Below, in pieces: positions 35,220-42,153 of a stretch of 64,000 nucleotides of DNA. The stretch's first letter is position 1. Every line of letters starts with the position of its first letter. The notes below the pieces were generated by a model that made no database searches, was not told where the DNA came from, and was given only the letters and a program-made list of their open reading frames with translations. Both the position numbers and the translations under genes were made by a program. The DNA comes from Actinomadura soli (lineage in GTDB: Bacteria; Actinomycetota; Actinomycetes; Streptosporangiales; Streptosporangiaceae): contig NZ_VCKW01000001.1 of the NCBI RefSeq assembly GCF_005889715.1, positions 62,001 to 126,000 of the forward strand, written 5' to 3'.

Positions 35220-36585
35220 TCGTCACCGCGAGAGCCGCGCCCGCGAGCGCGACGACGGCGGACACGAGCAGCGCGACGTTCGTGCCGTGGGCCAGGTCGG
35301 ACGCCCCGGTGCCCGAGCCGGTCGCGATCGCTCCGACGATCGCCACGCCCACGGACGCGCCGACGTAGCGGGCGGTGTTGTTGGCCCCGGTCCCCATGCT
35401 CGCCCGGCCGGCCGGGACGCTCTCCACGGCGAGCCGGGCGAGCATCGCGTTGGCGAGGCCGCTGCCGATCCCGGCCACGGCCAGGCCGGGGACGAGCCGC
35501 CACCAGTGGCCGTCCGGGGCCAGCCCCAGCATCGCGAGCTCGCCCGCCGCGCTGAGCGCGAGCCCGGCGCCGAGCAGGCGCCCGGCGGGCAGGCGGGACG
35601 GGAGCCGCCGGGCCTGCAGCGCGGCGGCGAACGACAGCCCCGACCAGATCGCCAGCACCAGCGCCGCCGCGACCGTGGACAGCCCCAGCACCAGCGCCAT
35701 GATCGTCGCCAGGTAGCTCATCACCCCGATCACGGCGAGCCCGGTGACGAGCGCCCCGACGATCGACAGCAGGAACGCGGGGCGCCGGAACAGCCCCAGG
35801 TCGAGCATCGGCTCCCGCCGCCGCGCCTCGATCGCGGTGAACGCCGACAGCGACACGGCCGCCGCCGCGAACAGCGCCAGGACGGCCGGACGCGTCCAGC
35901 CCGCCCGCCCCCAGGTGATCGCCGCGACGAGCGCGCCCACGCCCAGGCACAGGGTGGCCAGGCCGGGCAGGTCCAGGCCGCGCGGCTTCGCGGCGCGGGA
36001 CTCGGGCAGGACGAGCGCCGACGCGCCGAGCAGCACCGACGCCAGCGCCGCCGTCCAGTACCACAGCCGCCAGCCGCCCGCCCCCGCCAGCCCGGCGGAG
36101 GCGATCGGGCCGAGCGCGATGCCGAGCCCCAGCATCGCGCCCCAGACCCCGGTGGCGTGCGCCCGGCGCGGTCCCGGCTCGAACGACGCGGCGACGATCC
36201 CGAGCCCGGTCGCCAGCAGCGCCGCGCTCGCCGCGCCCTGGACGATCCGTCCCGCGACGAAGACGCCCGCGTCCGGCGCCACGGCGCAGACGACGCTGGA
36301 CGCCGCGAGCACCCCGGCGCCGATCAGGAACACGCGCTTCCGGCCGTGGTCGTCGGCCAGGCTCCCCACGGCAAGCAGCGCCGCCGCGAGCCCGAGGCTG
36401 ATCGAGCTCATCAGCCAGATCTGGGCCGTCGCGCCCGCGTGGAGCCCGCGCGCCGTGTCGGCGAGGACGGCCATCGGCGCCGTGTAGTTCATCAGGGCCA
36501 GCAGCGTCGCGGCGGCGGGCACGGCCAGCGCGGCGGTGAAACCGGGCGCGCGGTGCGCGGACCGCGGCGTCGCCAGTGTCGTCAT
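35200..36585 (-). CDS. MFS drug/metabolite exporter (DHA2-like, 14 helices)
   Basis: A 461-residue major facilitator with about 14 hydrophobic segments. The loop GSLADDHGRKRVFLIGAG near residue 75 is the MFS motif A and GLGIALGPIASAGLAG recalls motif C of exporters. Its divergent partner encodes an HxlR regulator with two matching operator palindromes between them, so export is probably induced by a ligand of that regulator. The substrate is unknown. The 3' end overlaps the CoxE-like gene on the other strand. Confidence 0.87.
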   Translation of the reverse strand: MTTLATPRSAHRAPGFTAALAVPAAATLLALMNYTAPMAVLADTARGLHAGATAQIWLMSSISLGLAAALLAVGSLADDHGRKRVFLIGAGVLAASSVVCAVAPDAGVFVAGRIVQGAASAALLATGLGIVAASFEPGPRRAHATGVWGAMLGLGIALGPIASAGLAGAGGWRLWYWTAALASVLLGASALVLPESRAAKPRGLDLPGLATLCLGVGALVAAITWGRAGWTRPAVLALFAAAAVSLSAFTAIEARRREPMLDLGLFRRPAFLLSIVGALVTGLAVIGVMSYLATIMALVLGLSTVAAALVLAIWSGLSFAAALQARRLPSRLPAGRLLGAGLALSAAGELAMLGLAPDGHWWRLVPGLAVAGIGSGLANAMLARLAVESVPAGRASMGTGANNTARYVGASVGVAIVGAIATGSGTGASDLAHGTNVALLVSAVVALAGAALAVTIRRVPR

Positions 36586-36598
36586 CCCATCCCCAGAA

Positions 36599-36613
36599 GT
36601 TCAGTGATTGAAC
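36599..36613. promoter_or_regulatory. Operator palindrome 1 (MFS-proximal)
   Basis: GTTCA-GTGAT-TGAAC, a 15-bp perfect-arm palindrome 13 bp upstream of the MFS start. It matches a second site centred 42 bp away. Confidence 0.7.
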
Positions 36614-36641
36614 CAGTCGGGTTTGACCGTAGCACGGCTCG

Positions 36642-36656
36642 GTTCGGTCACTGAAC
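36642..36656. promoter_or_regulatory. Operator palindrome 2 (HxlR-proximal)
   Basis: GTTCG-GTCAC-TGAAC, same arms as site 1 with one mismatch. It covers the expected -35 region of the regulator gene (-10 at 36668), consistent with autorepression. Confidence 0.7.
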
Positions 36657-36667
36657 CACGAGGGCGG

Positions 36668-36673
36668 TAGTGT
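36668..36673 (+). promoter_or_regulatory. Predicted leaderless -10 (TAGTGT, 7 nt before ATG)
   Basis: TAGTGT is exactly 7 nt before the ATG at 36681, which favours this start over the GTG at 36672 that lies inside the hexamer. Confidence 0.5.
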
Positions 36674-36680
36674 GGTGCGC

Positions 36681-37175
36681 ATGGCACTCGGCAAGGACTA
36701 CGCGGCGCAGGACTGCTCCCTCGCCCGCGCCCTCGAGGTCGTGGGCGAGCGCTGGACGCTGCTGATCGTCCGGGACGCCTTCTACGGCGTGCGCCGGTTC
36801 AGCGACTTCCACGTCCATCTGGACGTCCCGCGCGCCGTCCTGTCCGCGCGCCTGCAGTCACTCGTCGAGACCGGCCTGCTCGCCAAGGACGGCCACGACT
36901 ACGTCCTGACGGACATGGGCCGCGACCTGTGGCCCGTCGTCCACTCGCTCGCCCGCTGGGCCGAGAACCATCTGTCGTCCGAGCCGACCCGCTTCTTCGT
37001 CCACATCGCGTGCGGCACCCGCGTCGGACCGGACGGGACGTGCGCGTCCTGCGAGCGCTACGTCCCCCCGGAAGACCTGGAAGTGCACGCCGGGCCCGGC
37101 GTACGGCGCCGCACCGACCCGGTCAGCGTGATCCTGCGCTCCCCCCACCGGCTCCTCGACCCGATCCGCACCTGA
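36681..37175 (+). CDS. HxlR-family winged-helix regulator
   Basis: A 164-residue regulator with the HxlR DNA-binding domain: CSLARALEVVGERWTLLIVRDA near residues 11-32, RRFSDFHVHLDVPRAVLSARL (recognition helix region), and the wing GHDYVLTDMGRDLWPVV. The extra C-terminal part has three cysteines (CGTRVGPDGTCASC) that might bind a metal or sense redox state. Divergent from the MFS exporter with two shared palindromes between; most likely it represses both genes. Confidence 0.88.
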   Translation: MALGKDYAAQDCSLARALEVVGERWTLLIVRDAFYGVRRFSDFHVHLDVPRAVLSARLQSLVETGLLAKDGHDYVLTDMGRDLWPVVHSLARWAENHLSSEPTRFFVHIACGTRVGPDGTCASCERYVPPEDLEVHAGPGVRRRTDPVSVILRSPHRLLDPIRT

Positions 37176-37198
37176 CCGACCCGATCCGCAGCGGCGCG

Positions 37199-37768
37199 CT
37201 AGGTGCCGAGGGCGCGGGCGATCAGCTCGGCGACGGCGTCGGGGTCGATGTGCTGGCCGGTGAGCCCGGCGAGGTTCTCCTGGTAGATCAGCACGGCGGT
37301 GAACGTCGCGGCGGCCGCCTCCAGGCGGGCCTGGTCGCCGCGGGCGCCGGGATGCGCCAGCTCCAGCGCGCGGCGCGCCCGCAGGAACACCTCGGAGTTG
37401 AGCCGCCCGAGCCGCTCCCGGACGGACTTGTGCGTGTCGGCCTCGCGGAACAGGATGCGGCGCATCGCGGGGGAGGCGTGCAGCGGCAGGCGCCGGGCCA
37501 GCCGCGACAGCGTGCCGGCCGGGTCTCCGGGGACGGCCTCGACCGCGGCTCCCGACCCGTCCGGCAGCTCCTCGACGAACGTCCGCTCGTCGACCAGCGC
37601 CACCAGGACGTCGATCTTCTGCGGGAAGTAGTGGAACACCAGGCCCTTCGGGACGTTCGCGTGCCCGGCGATCCGCGCGGTGGAGCTGGCCTCGTAGCCG
37701 CGGTCGGCGAACAGCGCCTCTGCGGCGTCGAGGATGCGGGTGCGGGAATCGGCCGTCGGCTGGTTCAT
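37199..37768 (-). CDS. TetR-family regulator
   Basis: A 189-residue TetR regulator. The N-terminal HTH spans SRTRILDAAEALFADRGYEA and TARIAGHANVPKGLVFHYF (residues 8-50), which is standard. The ligand domain is helical and diverged, so the inducer cannot be guessed. It is the second gene of a leftward operon after an SPW membrane protein, 43 nt downstream of it. A palindrome with the typical TetR operator shape stands at the operon promoter, pointing to autoregulation. Confidence 0.88.
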   Translation of the reverse strand: MNQPTADSRTRILDAAEALFADRGYEASSTARIAGHANVPKGLVFHYFPQKIDVLVALVDERTFVEELPDGSGAAVEAVPGDPAGTLSRLARRLPLHASPAMRRILFREADTHKSVRERLGRLNSEVFLRARRALELAHPGARGDQARLEAAAATFTAVLIYQENLAGLTGQHIDPDAVAELIARALGT

Positions 37769-37811
37769 CGGCACCGTCCCCCCGCACGCCCGAGCGGTCC
37801 CGGAGTCTCGA

Positions 37812-38147
37812 TCAGGCCGCGGCCTCGCCGCCGCGCGCCTGGGTGGCTCCCCATACGCCGACGATAGTAGCGACACCGCCCGTGATCCACGCCGTCCAGG
37901 CGGCGGCGTCCGACCCGTCGAAGCCGAACGCCCACGGCGAGACGAAGATCAGCAGTGCGAACGCGGTCGCCGTCCAGGCCGTCGGGCCCGCGCTGCCGAG
38001 CAGCGCGTAGAGGCCCGCCATGGCGAGCAGCGCGCCGAGGACCATGAGCGGCTGCTGACCTGCGTTGTCGCCCCACAGCTCCGGGGCCAGGAGCGCGACG
38101 AGGCCGGCCAGGAAGGCCACCCCGTCCTGCCACGCGAACTTCTGCAT
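37812..38147 (-). CDS. SPW-repeat membrane protein
   Basis: A 111-residue, four-helix membrane protein of the SPW family, named after the SPW tripeptide seen here in FVSPWAFGFDGSD. The equivalent position in the first repeat reads LAPELWGDN. Function unknown. GGAGG is well placed before the ATG at 38147. First gene of the operon with the TetR regulator. Confidence 0.78.
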   Translation of the reverse strand: MQKFAWQDGVAFLAGLVALLAPELWGDNAGQQPLMVLGALLAMAGLYALLGSAGPTAWTATAFALLIFVSPWAFGFDGSDAAAWTAWITGGVATIVGVWGATQARGGEAAA

Positions 38148-38204
38148 TCGGCCACCTCCGCTGGGTCGGGCTCGGTTCCCTTTCGGAATGGATCGTTCCC
38201 TGAC

Positions 38205-38218
38205 TGACCGACCGGTCA
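38205..38218. promoter_or_regulatory. TetR-type operator upstream of SPW-tetR
   Basis: TGACCG-AC-CGGTCA, a perfect palindrome 58 bp upstream of the SPW start. On the minus strand it contains TTGACC, a likely -35, so binding would block the promoter. Confidence 0.6.
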
Positions 38219-38288
38219 ATCTAGCGTGACGGCCTGACCAGACCCTCCCCGAGGTGACGGCGTCGGGACCGCGGGATAGAGCGGCCGG

Positions 38289-38918
38289 TCAGTGGCCCCG
38301 GGCGATCCATTCGTCCAGGTGCGGGGCCTCCGCGCCGATGGTGGTGGAGTCGCCGTGGCCCGTCCGCACCTCGGTGCCGGCGGGCAGGGTCAGGAGGCGC
38401 TCGCGGATCGACTCGATGATCGTCGGGAAGTCGGAGAACGAGCGGCCCGTCGCGCCCGGGCCGCCGTTGAACAGCGTGTCGCCGGAGAAGACCGTCCCCA
38501 GCGCGGGCGCGTGCAGGCATACCGCGCCGGGGCTGTGGCCGGGCGTGTGCAGGACGGTCAGGTCCGTGCCCGCGACCGAGATGACCTGGCCGTCGGACAG
38601 GTCGCCGTCGGGAGACGCGTCCGGATGCTTCTGCTTCCACAGCATCAGGTCGTCCGGGTGCAGCAGGACGGGCGCGCCGGTGAGGGCCCTCAGCGCGGGC
38701 GCCGCGTCGATGTGGTCGTCGTGGCCGTGTGTGGACACGATCGCCACGAGCCGCCGCCCGCCGAGCGCCGCCGCGATCGCGTCGGCGTCGTGCGCGGCGT
38801 CGATCACGATCGCCTCGCTGTCGTCGCCGACGATCCAGACGTTGTTGTCGACGTCCCAGGTGCCGCCGTCCAGCGAGAACGTCCCGGACGTGACGACGTG
38901 GCCGACGCGGGCCGGCAT
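38289..38918 (-). CDS. MBL-fold hydrolase, partner of MscR (S-formylmycothiol hydrolase candidate)
   Basis: A 209-residue metallo-beta-lactamase-fold hydrolase. The metal motif STHGHDDHIDA near residue 62 is intact, with further ligands in LHTPGHSPGAVCL, VFSGDTLF and RTGHG. Its ATG overlaps the stop of mscR, as in mycobacteria and other actinomycetes. The likely job is hydrolysis of S-formylmycothiol to formate and mycothiol, the second step of formaldehyde detoxification; that assignment is from context. Confidence 0.85.
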   Translation of the reverse strand: MPARVGHVVTSGTFSLDGGTWDVDNNVWIVGDDSEAIVIDAAHDADAIAAALGGRRLVAIVSTHGHDDHIDAAPALRALTGAPVLLHPDDLMLWKQKHPDASPDGDLSDGQVISVAGTDLTVLHTPGHSPGAVCLHAPALGTVFSGDTLFNGGPGATGRSFSDFPTIIESIRERLLTLPAGTEVRTGHGDSTTIGAEAPHLDEWIARGH

Positions 38919-40003
38919 CAGAGCGCCACCACCGAGCGCAGCACGTCGCCGTGGTGCATCTTCTCGAACGCGCCCTCGACGGCGTCCAGGTGGATCGTCT
39001 CGGACACGAACGCGTCCAGGTCGAGGCGTCCCTGCAGGTAGAGGTCGATGAGCATGGGGAAGTCGCGCGAGGGCAGGCAGTCGCCGTACCAGGACGACTT
39101 CAGCGAGCCGCCGCGTCCGAACACGTCCAGGAGGGGCAGGTCCAGCCGCATCTCCGGTGTCGGGACGCCCACGAGCACGACCGTCCCGGCGAGGTCGCGG
39201 GCGTAGAACGCCTGCTCGTAGGTCTCCGGGCGGCCGACCGCGTCGATGACGACGTCCGCGCCGTACCCGCCGGTCAGCTCCCGGACCGCCTCGACGACGT
39301 CCGCGTCCTTGCCGTTGACGGTGTGCGTCGCGCCGAGCGCGGACGCGGTGGTGAGCTTCCGCTCGTCCAGGTCGACCGCGATGATCGTCGCGGCGCCCGC
39401 CAGCCGCGCGCCGAGCACGGCCGCCGCGCCGACGCCGCCGCACCCGATGACCGCGACCGAGTCGCCCCGCCCGACCCCGCCGGTGTTGATCGCCGCGCCG
39501 AGCCCCGCCATCACGCCACACCCGAGCAGCCCGGCCACCTCCGCCTTCGCCGCCGGGTCGACCTTCGTGCACTGCCCGGCGGCGACGAGGGTCTTGTCGG
39601 CGAACGCGCCGATGCCGAGCGCTGGGGACAGCTCGGTGCCGTCCTGCAGCGTCATCTTCTGCGCGGCGTTGTGCGTGTTGAAGCAGTACCAGGGACGTCC
39701 GCGCAGGCAGGCCCGGCACTGGCCGCACACCGCCCGCCAGTTCAGGACCACGAAGTCGCCGGGCGCGACCTCGGTCACGCCGTCGCCGACGGACTCGACC
39801 ACGCCGGCGGCCTCATGCCCGAGCAGGAACGGGAACTCGTCGTTGATCCCGCCCTCGCGGTAGTGCAGGTCGGTGTGGCAGACCCCGCACGCCCGCACCG
39901 CGACGACCGCCTCCCCGGGCCCGGGGTCCGGGACGTTGATCGTCTCGATCCGCACCGGCTGCCCCTTGCCCGGCGCGACGACCCCGCGTACCTGCTGCGC
40001 CAT
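38918..40003 (-). CDS. mscR: S-(hydroxymethyl)mycothiol dehydrogenase
   Basis: MscR oxidises the mycothiol-formaldehyde adduct and also acts as an S-nitrosomycothiol reductase. The 361-residue zinc alcohol dehydrogenase shows catalytic zinc ligands in [10 protein letters not shown] and LLGHEAAG, the structural zinc cluster [15 protein letters not shown], and the NAD Rossmann motif [12 protein letters not shown] near residue 190. Length equals known MscR. A strong GGGAGG precedes the ATG at 40003. It forms a coupled operon with the MBL hydrolase. Confidence 0.92.
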   Translation of the reverse strand: MAQQVRGVVAPGKGQPVRIETINVPDPGPGEAVVAVRACGVCHTDLHYREGGINDEFPFLLGHEAAGVVESVGDGVTEVAPGDFVVLNWRAVCGQCRACLRGRPWYCFNTHNAAQKMTLQDGTELSPALGIGAFADKTLVAAGQCTKVDPAAKAEVAGLLGCGVMAGLGAAINTGGVGRGDSVAVIGCGGVGAAAVLGARLAGAATIIAVDLDERKLTTASALGATHTVNGKDADVVEAVRELTGGYGADVVIDAVGRPETYEQAFYARDLAGTVVLVGVPTPEMRLDLPLLDVFGRGGSLKSSWYGDCLPSRDFPMLIDLYLQGRLDLDAFVSETIHLDAVEGAFEKMHHGDVLRSVVAL

Positions 40004-40103
40004 GCTCCCGCCTCCCGTCGACTCGGTGTCCAACGACACTATCCGGGAGGTCGCCGGGCGGATCGGCCGAGTGGGGCCGCGCCGCCGGGCCCGGCAGGGC
40101 GCG

Positions 40104-40736
40104 TCAGATGAAGTGGATGGTCTTGAGCCGGTCGGCGGCGTCGCGGTCGAGGACGGTGACGCCCGCCGCGGGCGGCATCGGGTCGCCGCCGCGGGCGCGG
40201 TCGACCAGCGGGTACCAGCGGCGGCAGTGGCGCGCGAAGGTGGCGGCGGTGACGACGCGGCCCCGGGCCACCTGCCCGGCGCGGGCGGTGTGGGGGTCGA
40301 CGTCGAGGAGGATGAGGTGCAGCCGGTGGCCGCGCCGGCGGGCCAGCCACGCGAAGAGATGCAGGATGTGCGGCCACGTGCCGCGCGTGTGCGCGACGAC
40401 GCCGTGGCCGGCGAGGATCGCGCGCCCGATCCGCCACACGTGGGTGGCCTGGATGAGCGGGGTCCGCAGCCGGGCGGGCAGGGGGCGCAGGAACCGCGCC
40501 CACCAGTTGCGCGCCTGGCGGGAGTCGATCACGCGGACGTCGCCCGCGGGGACGGGGGCCGTCTCGTCCCCGCGCAGGCCGTACAGGCGGTCGAGCAGGG
40601 TCGTCTTGCCGGCCCCTGGCAGGCCGGCCACGAGGACCAGGGAGCCCGCCGGGTAGCACAGGACGGATCCCGGGTCCACCGCTTGGAGTTCGTGGATGGT
40701 CGTCTCCCGTGTCGGCCCGAGGTGTGGTTGGAGCAA
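40104..40736 (-). CDS. P-loop kinase-like protein (AAA_33 type)
   Basis: A protein of up to 210 residues with one clear Walker A motif, [37 protein letters not shown] and [19 protein letters not shown] follow, like the small predicted kinases of the AAA_33 family. The substrate is unknown; uridine/zeta-toxin type kinases are distant relatives. The start is uncertain: the only candidates are a TTG at 40736 and a GTG at 40679, neither with a ribosome site. Isolated gene. Confidence 0.7.
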   Translation of the reverse strand: MLQPHLGPTRETTIHELQAVDPGSVLCYPAGSLVLVAGLPGAGKTTLLDRLYGLRGDETAPVPAGDVRVIDSRQARNWWARFLRPLPARLRTPLIQATHVWRIGRAILAGHGVVAHTRGTWPHILHLFAWLARRRGHRLHLILLDVDPHTARAGQVARGRVVTAATFARHCRRWYPLVDRARGGDPMPPAAGVTVLDRDAADRLKTIHFI

Positions 40737-40774
40737 CGAACGCCCACGAGCGCTTGTTCCGCCCGGGACGCGGG

Positions 40775-40800
40775 GATCAGCGGTGCCGATCAGCGGTGCC
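40775..40800. repeat. 13-bp tandem direct repeat
   Basis: GATCAGCGGTGCC occurs twice in tandem, and a third partial copy (GATCA) contains the stop of the MBL gene at 40803. It looks like a small duplication at the 3' end of that gene. Confidence 0.85.
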
Positions 40801-40802
40801 GA

Positions 40803-41468
40803 TCACCAGCCCCGGGAGCGCCACTCGGGCAGTGAGGGGCGCTCGCGGCCGAGCGTCGAGTCCTTGCCGTGGCCGGGGTAGAACCAGGTGGCGTCCGGGA
40901 GCCGGTCGAAGACGCGCTCCTCGACGTCGGAGAGCAGCTGCTTGAAGCGCGTCGGGTCGCCCCAGGTGTTGCCGACGCCGCCGGGGAACAGGCTGTCGCC
41001 GGTGAACAGGTGCGGGCGGGCGGCCAGCTCGCCGCCGGCGTCGTACAGCAGCGCGATCGAGCCGGGCGTGTGGCCGCGCAGGTGGATGACGTCGAGGCTC
41101 GCGTGTCCCACCCGGACGGTGTCGCCCTGCTCGACGGGCTCGGCGACGGGCTCGGGCAGCGGCTCGGCGTCGCGGGGATGCGCGACGACGGGGGCGCTCG
41201 TGGCGCGCACCACCTCGCTCAGCGCCATCCAGTGGTCCTGGTGGCGGTGCGTGGTGACGATCCGCGCGAGGGGCCCGTCGCCGATCAGCTCCAGCAGCCG
41301 GGACGCCTCGTTGGCCGCGTCGATGAGCAGCTGCTCGCCGGTGGCGGTGCAGCGGAGGATGTAGGCGTTGTTGTCGTACGGGCCGACCGCCACCTTCGTG
41401 ACCGTCAGCCCGGGCAGCTCCCGCACGTCGGGCCGGCCGCCGACGTCGACGTTCCCGGTGTAGGTCAT
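40803..41468 (-). CDS. MBL-fold hydrolase (glyoxalase II-like)
   Basis: A 221-residue metallo-beta-lactamase-fold protein with VTTHRHQDHWMA near residue 75, LRGHTPGSIALLY, FTGDSLFPGGVGNT and FYPGHGKDST, the arrangement seen in glyoxalase II-like enzymes. VGPYDNNAYILRC at the start is also typical of that subgroup. In mycothiol-using bacteria such proteins may hydrolyse mycothiol thioesters; not proven here. GGAAGGA precedes the ATG at 41468. Confidence 0.85.
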   Translation of the reverse strand: MTYTGNVDVGGRPDVRELPGLTVTKVAVGPYDNNAYILRCTATGEQLLIDAANEASRLLELIGDGPLARIVTTHRHQDHWMALSEVVRATSAPVVAHPRDAEPLPEPVAEPVEQGDTVRVGHASLDVIHLRGHTPGSIALLYDAGGELAARPHLFTGDSLFPGGVGNTWGDPTRFKQLLSDVEERVFDRLPDATWFYPGHGKDSTLGRERPSLPEWRSRGW

Positions 41469-41619
41469 GGGGGTCCTTCCCGTCGGTGGATGCGTGACCA
41501 TCTTCCATCATCGGCCGCCGGGATCTCCTGGACCCCGCCCGGGATGCCAATGAGTCGCCAGACGCAGCCGAACCGTGCGTTCCCGGACGGACGTTTCCGA
41601 CTTGTGGCCGCATGATGGT

Positions 41620-41641
41620 CAGTGGAAGATCGTGTCCACTG
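41620..41641. promoter_or_regulatory. 22-bp inverted repeat upstream of the membrane/Crp-STAND module
   Basis: CAGTGGA, 8-nt spacer, TCCACTG: perfect 7-bp arms ending 16 bp before the start of the three-helix membrane protein gene. Total length 22 bp equals a Crp-type dimer site, though the sequence is not the TGTGA consensus. It may be bound by one of the two Crp-type proteins encoded downstream. Confidence 0.55.
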
Positions 41642-41657
41642 GTGAGGACGGTGAAGG

Positions 41658-42149
41658 TTGGTTACCGCATTCCGTCCCGGACCGGACAAGGAGACGCCCG
41701 AGGACCTCCTCGGGCACGCCTGTACGCTGGTCCGGCTCTGCGGCCGGGACTCCGCCGTCGCGGCGGTGTTCCTCGCCCTGGTGCTCGCGGGGACCATGTC
41801 CCGGCTGGCGGCCGGCCCGCCCGGGCCCGTGGCGCTCGCGCTGCTCCCGGTGCTGGCCGCGTCGTTCACGGTCTCGGCCTCGTACGCGATCCGGTCGCGG
41901 CGGACACTGGTGTCGGTGCTCGCCGGGGTCCGCGGCCGCACCGGCTCGCCGGTCGACCCCGGCGTACCGTGGACGCCGTTCGGGTCGGCGGCCGCGCTGG
42001 ACGACCGGGTCCGCGACACGGAGCTGCGGCGGCTGCTGTCGGCGGCGCACCGGTGCGGCGAGATGTCCTGGCAGGCCGTCGCGTGGGCGGCGGCGACCTC
42101 GGTGCTGTTCCTGTTCTGGACGATGGCGGCGGCGATGACGGGAGGGTGA
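41658..42149 (+). CDS. Three-helix membrane protein upstream of Crp-STAND gene (Pycsar-effector-like topology)
   Basis: A 163-residue protein. Two hydrophobic helices (about residues 34-51, AVFLALVLAGTMSRLA, and 57-77, VALALLPVLAASFTVSASYA) are followed by a ~60-residue cytoplasmic stretch and a third helix near the C-terminus (AVAWAAATSVLFLFWTMAAAM). This topology, with a charged RD just before helix 1 and an amphipathic segment before helix 3, resembles the DUF5706/PycTM effector family of Pycsar systems; sequence identity cannot be judged here, so that link is weak. The TTG at 41658 has GAGG 10 nt upstream. It ends 4 nt before the giant gene and is surely co-transcribed. Confidence 0.55.
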   Translation: MVTAFRPGPDKETPEDLLGHACTLVRLCGRDSAVAAVFLALVLAGTMSRLAAGPPGPVALALLPVLAASFTVSASYAIRSRRTLVSVLAGVRGRTGSPVDPGVPWTPFGSAAALDDRVRDTELRRLLSAAHRCGEMSWQAVAWAAATSVLFLFWTMAAAMTGG

Positions 42150-42153
42150 CCGG

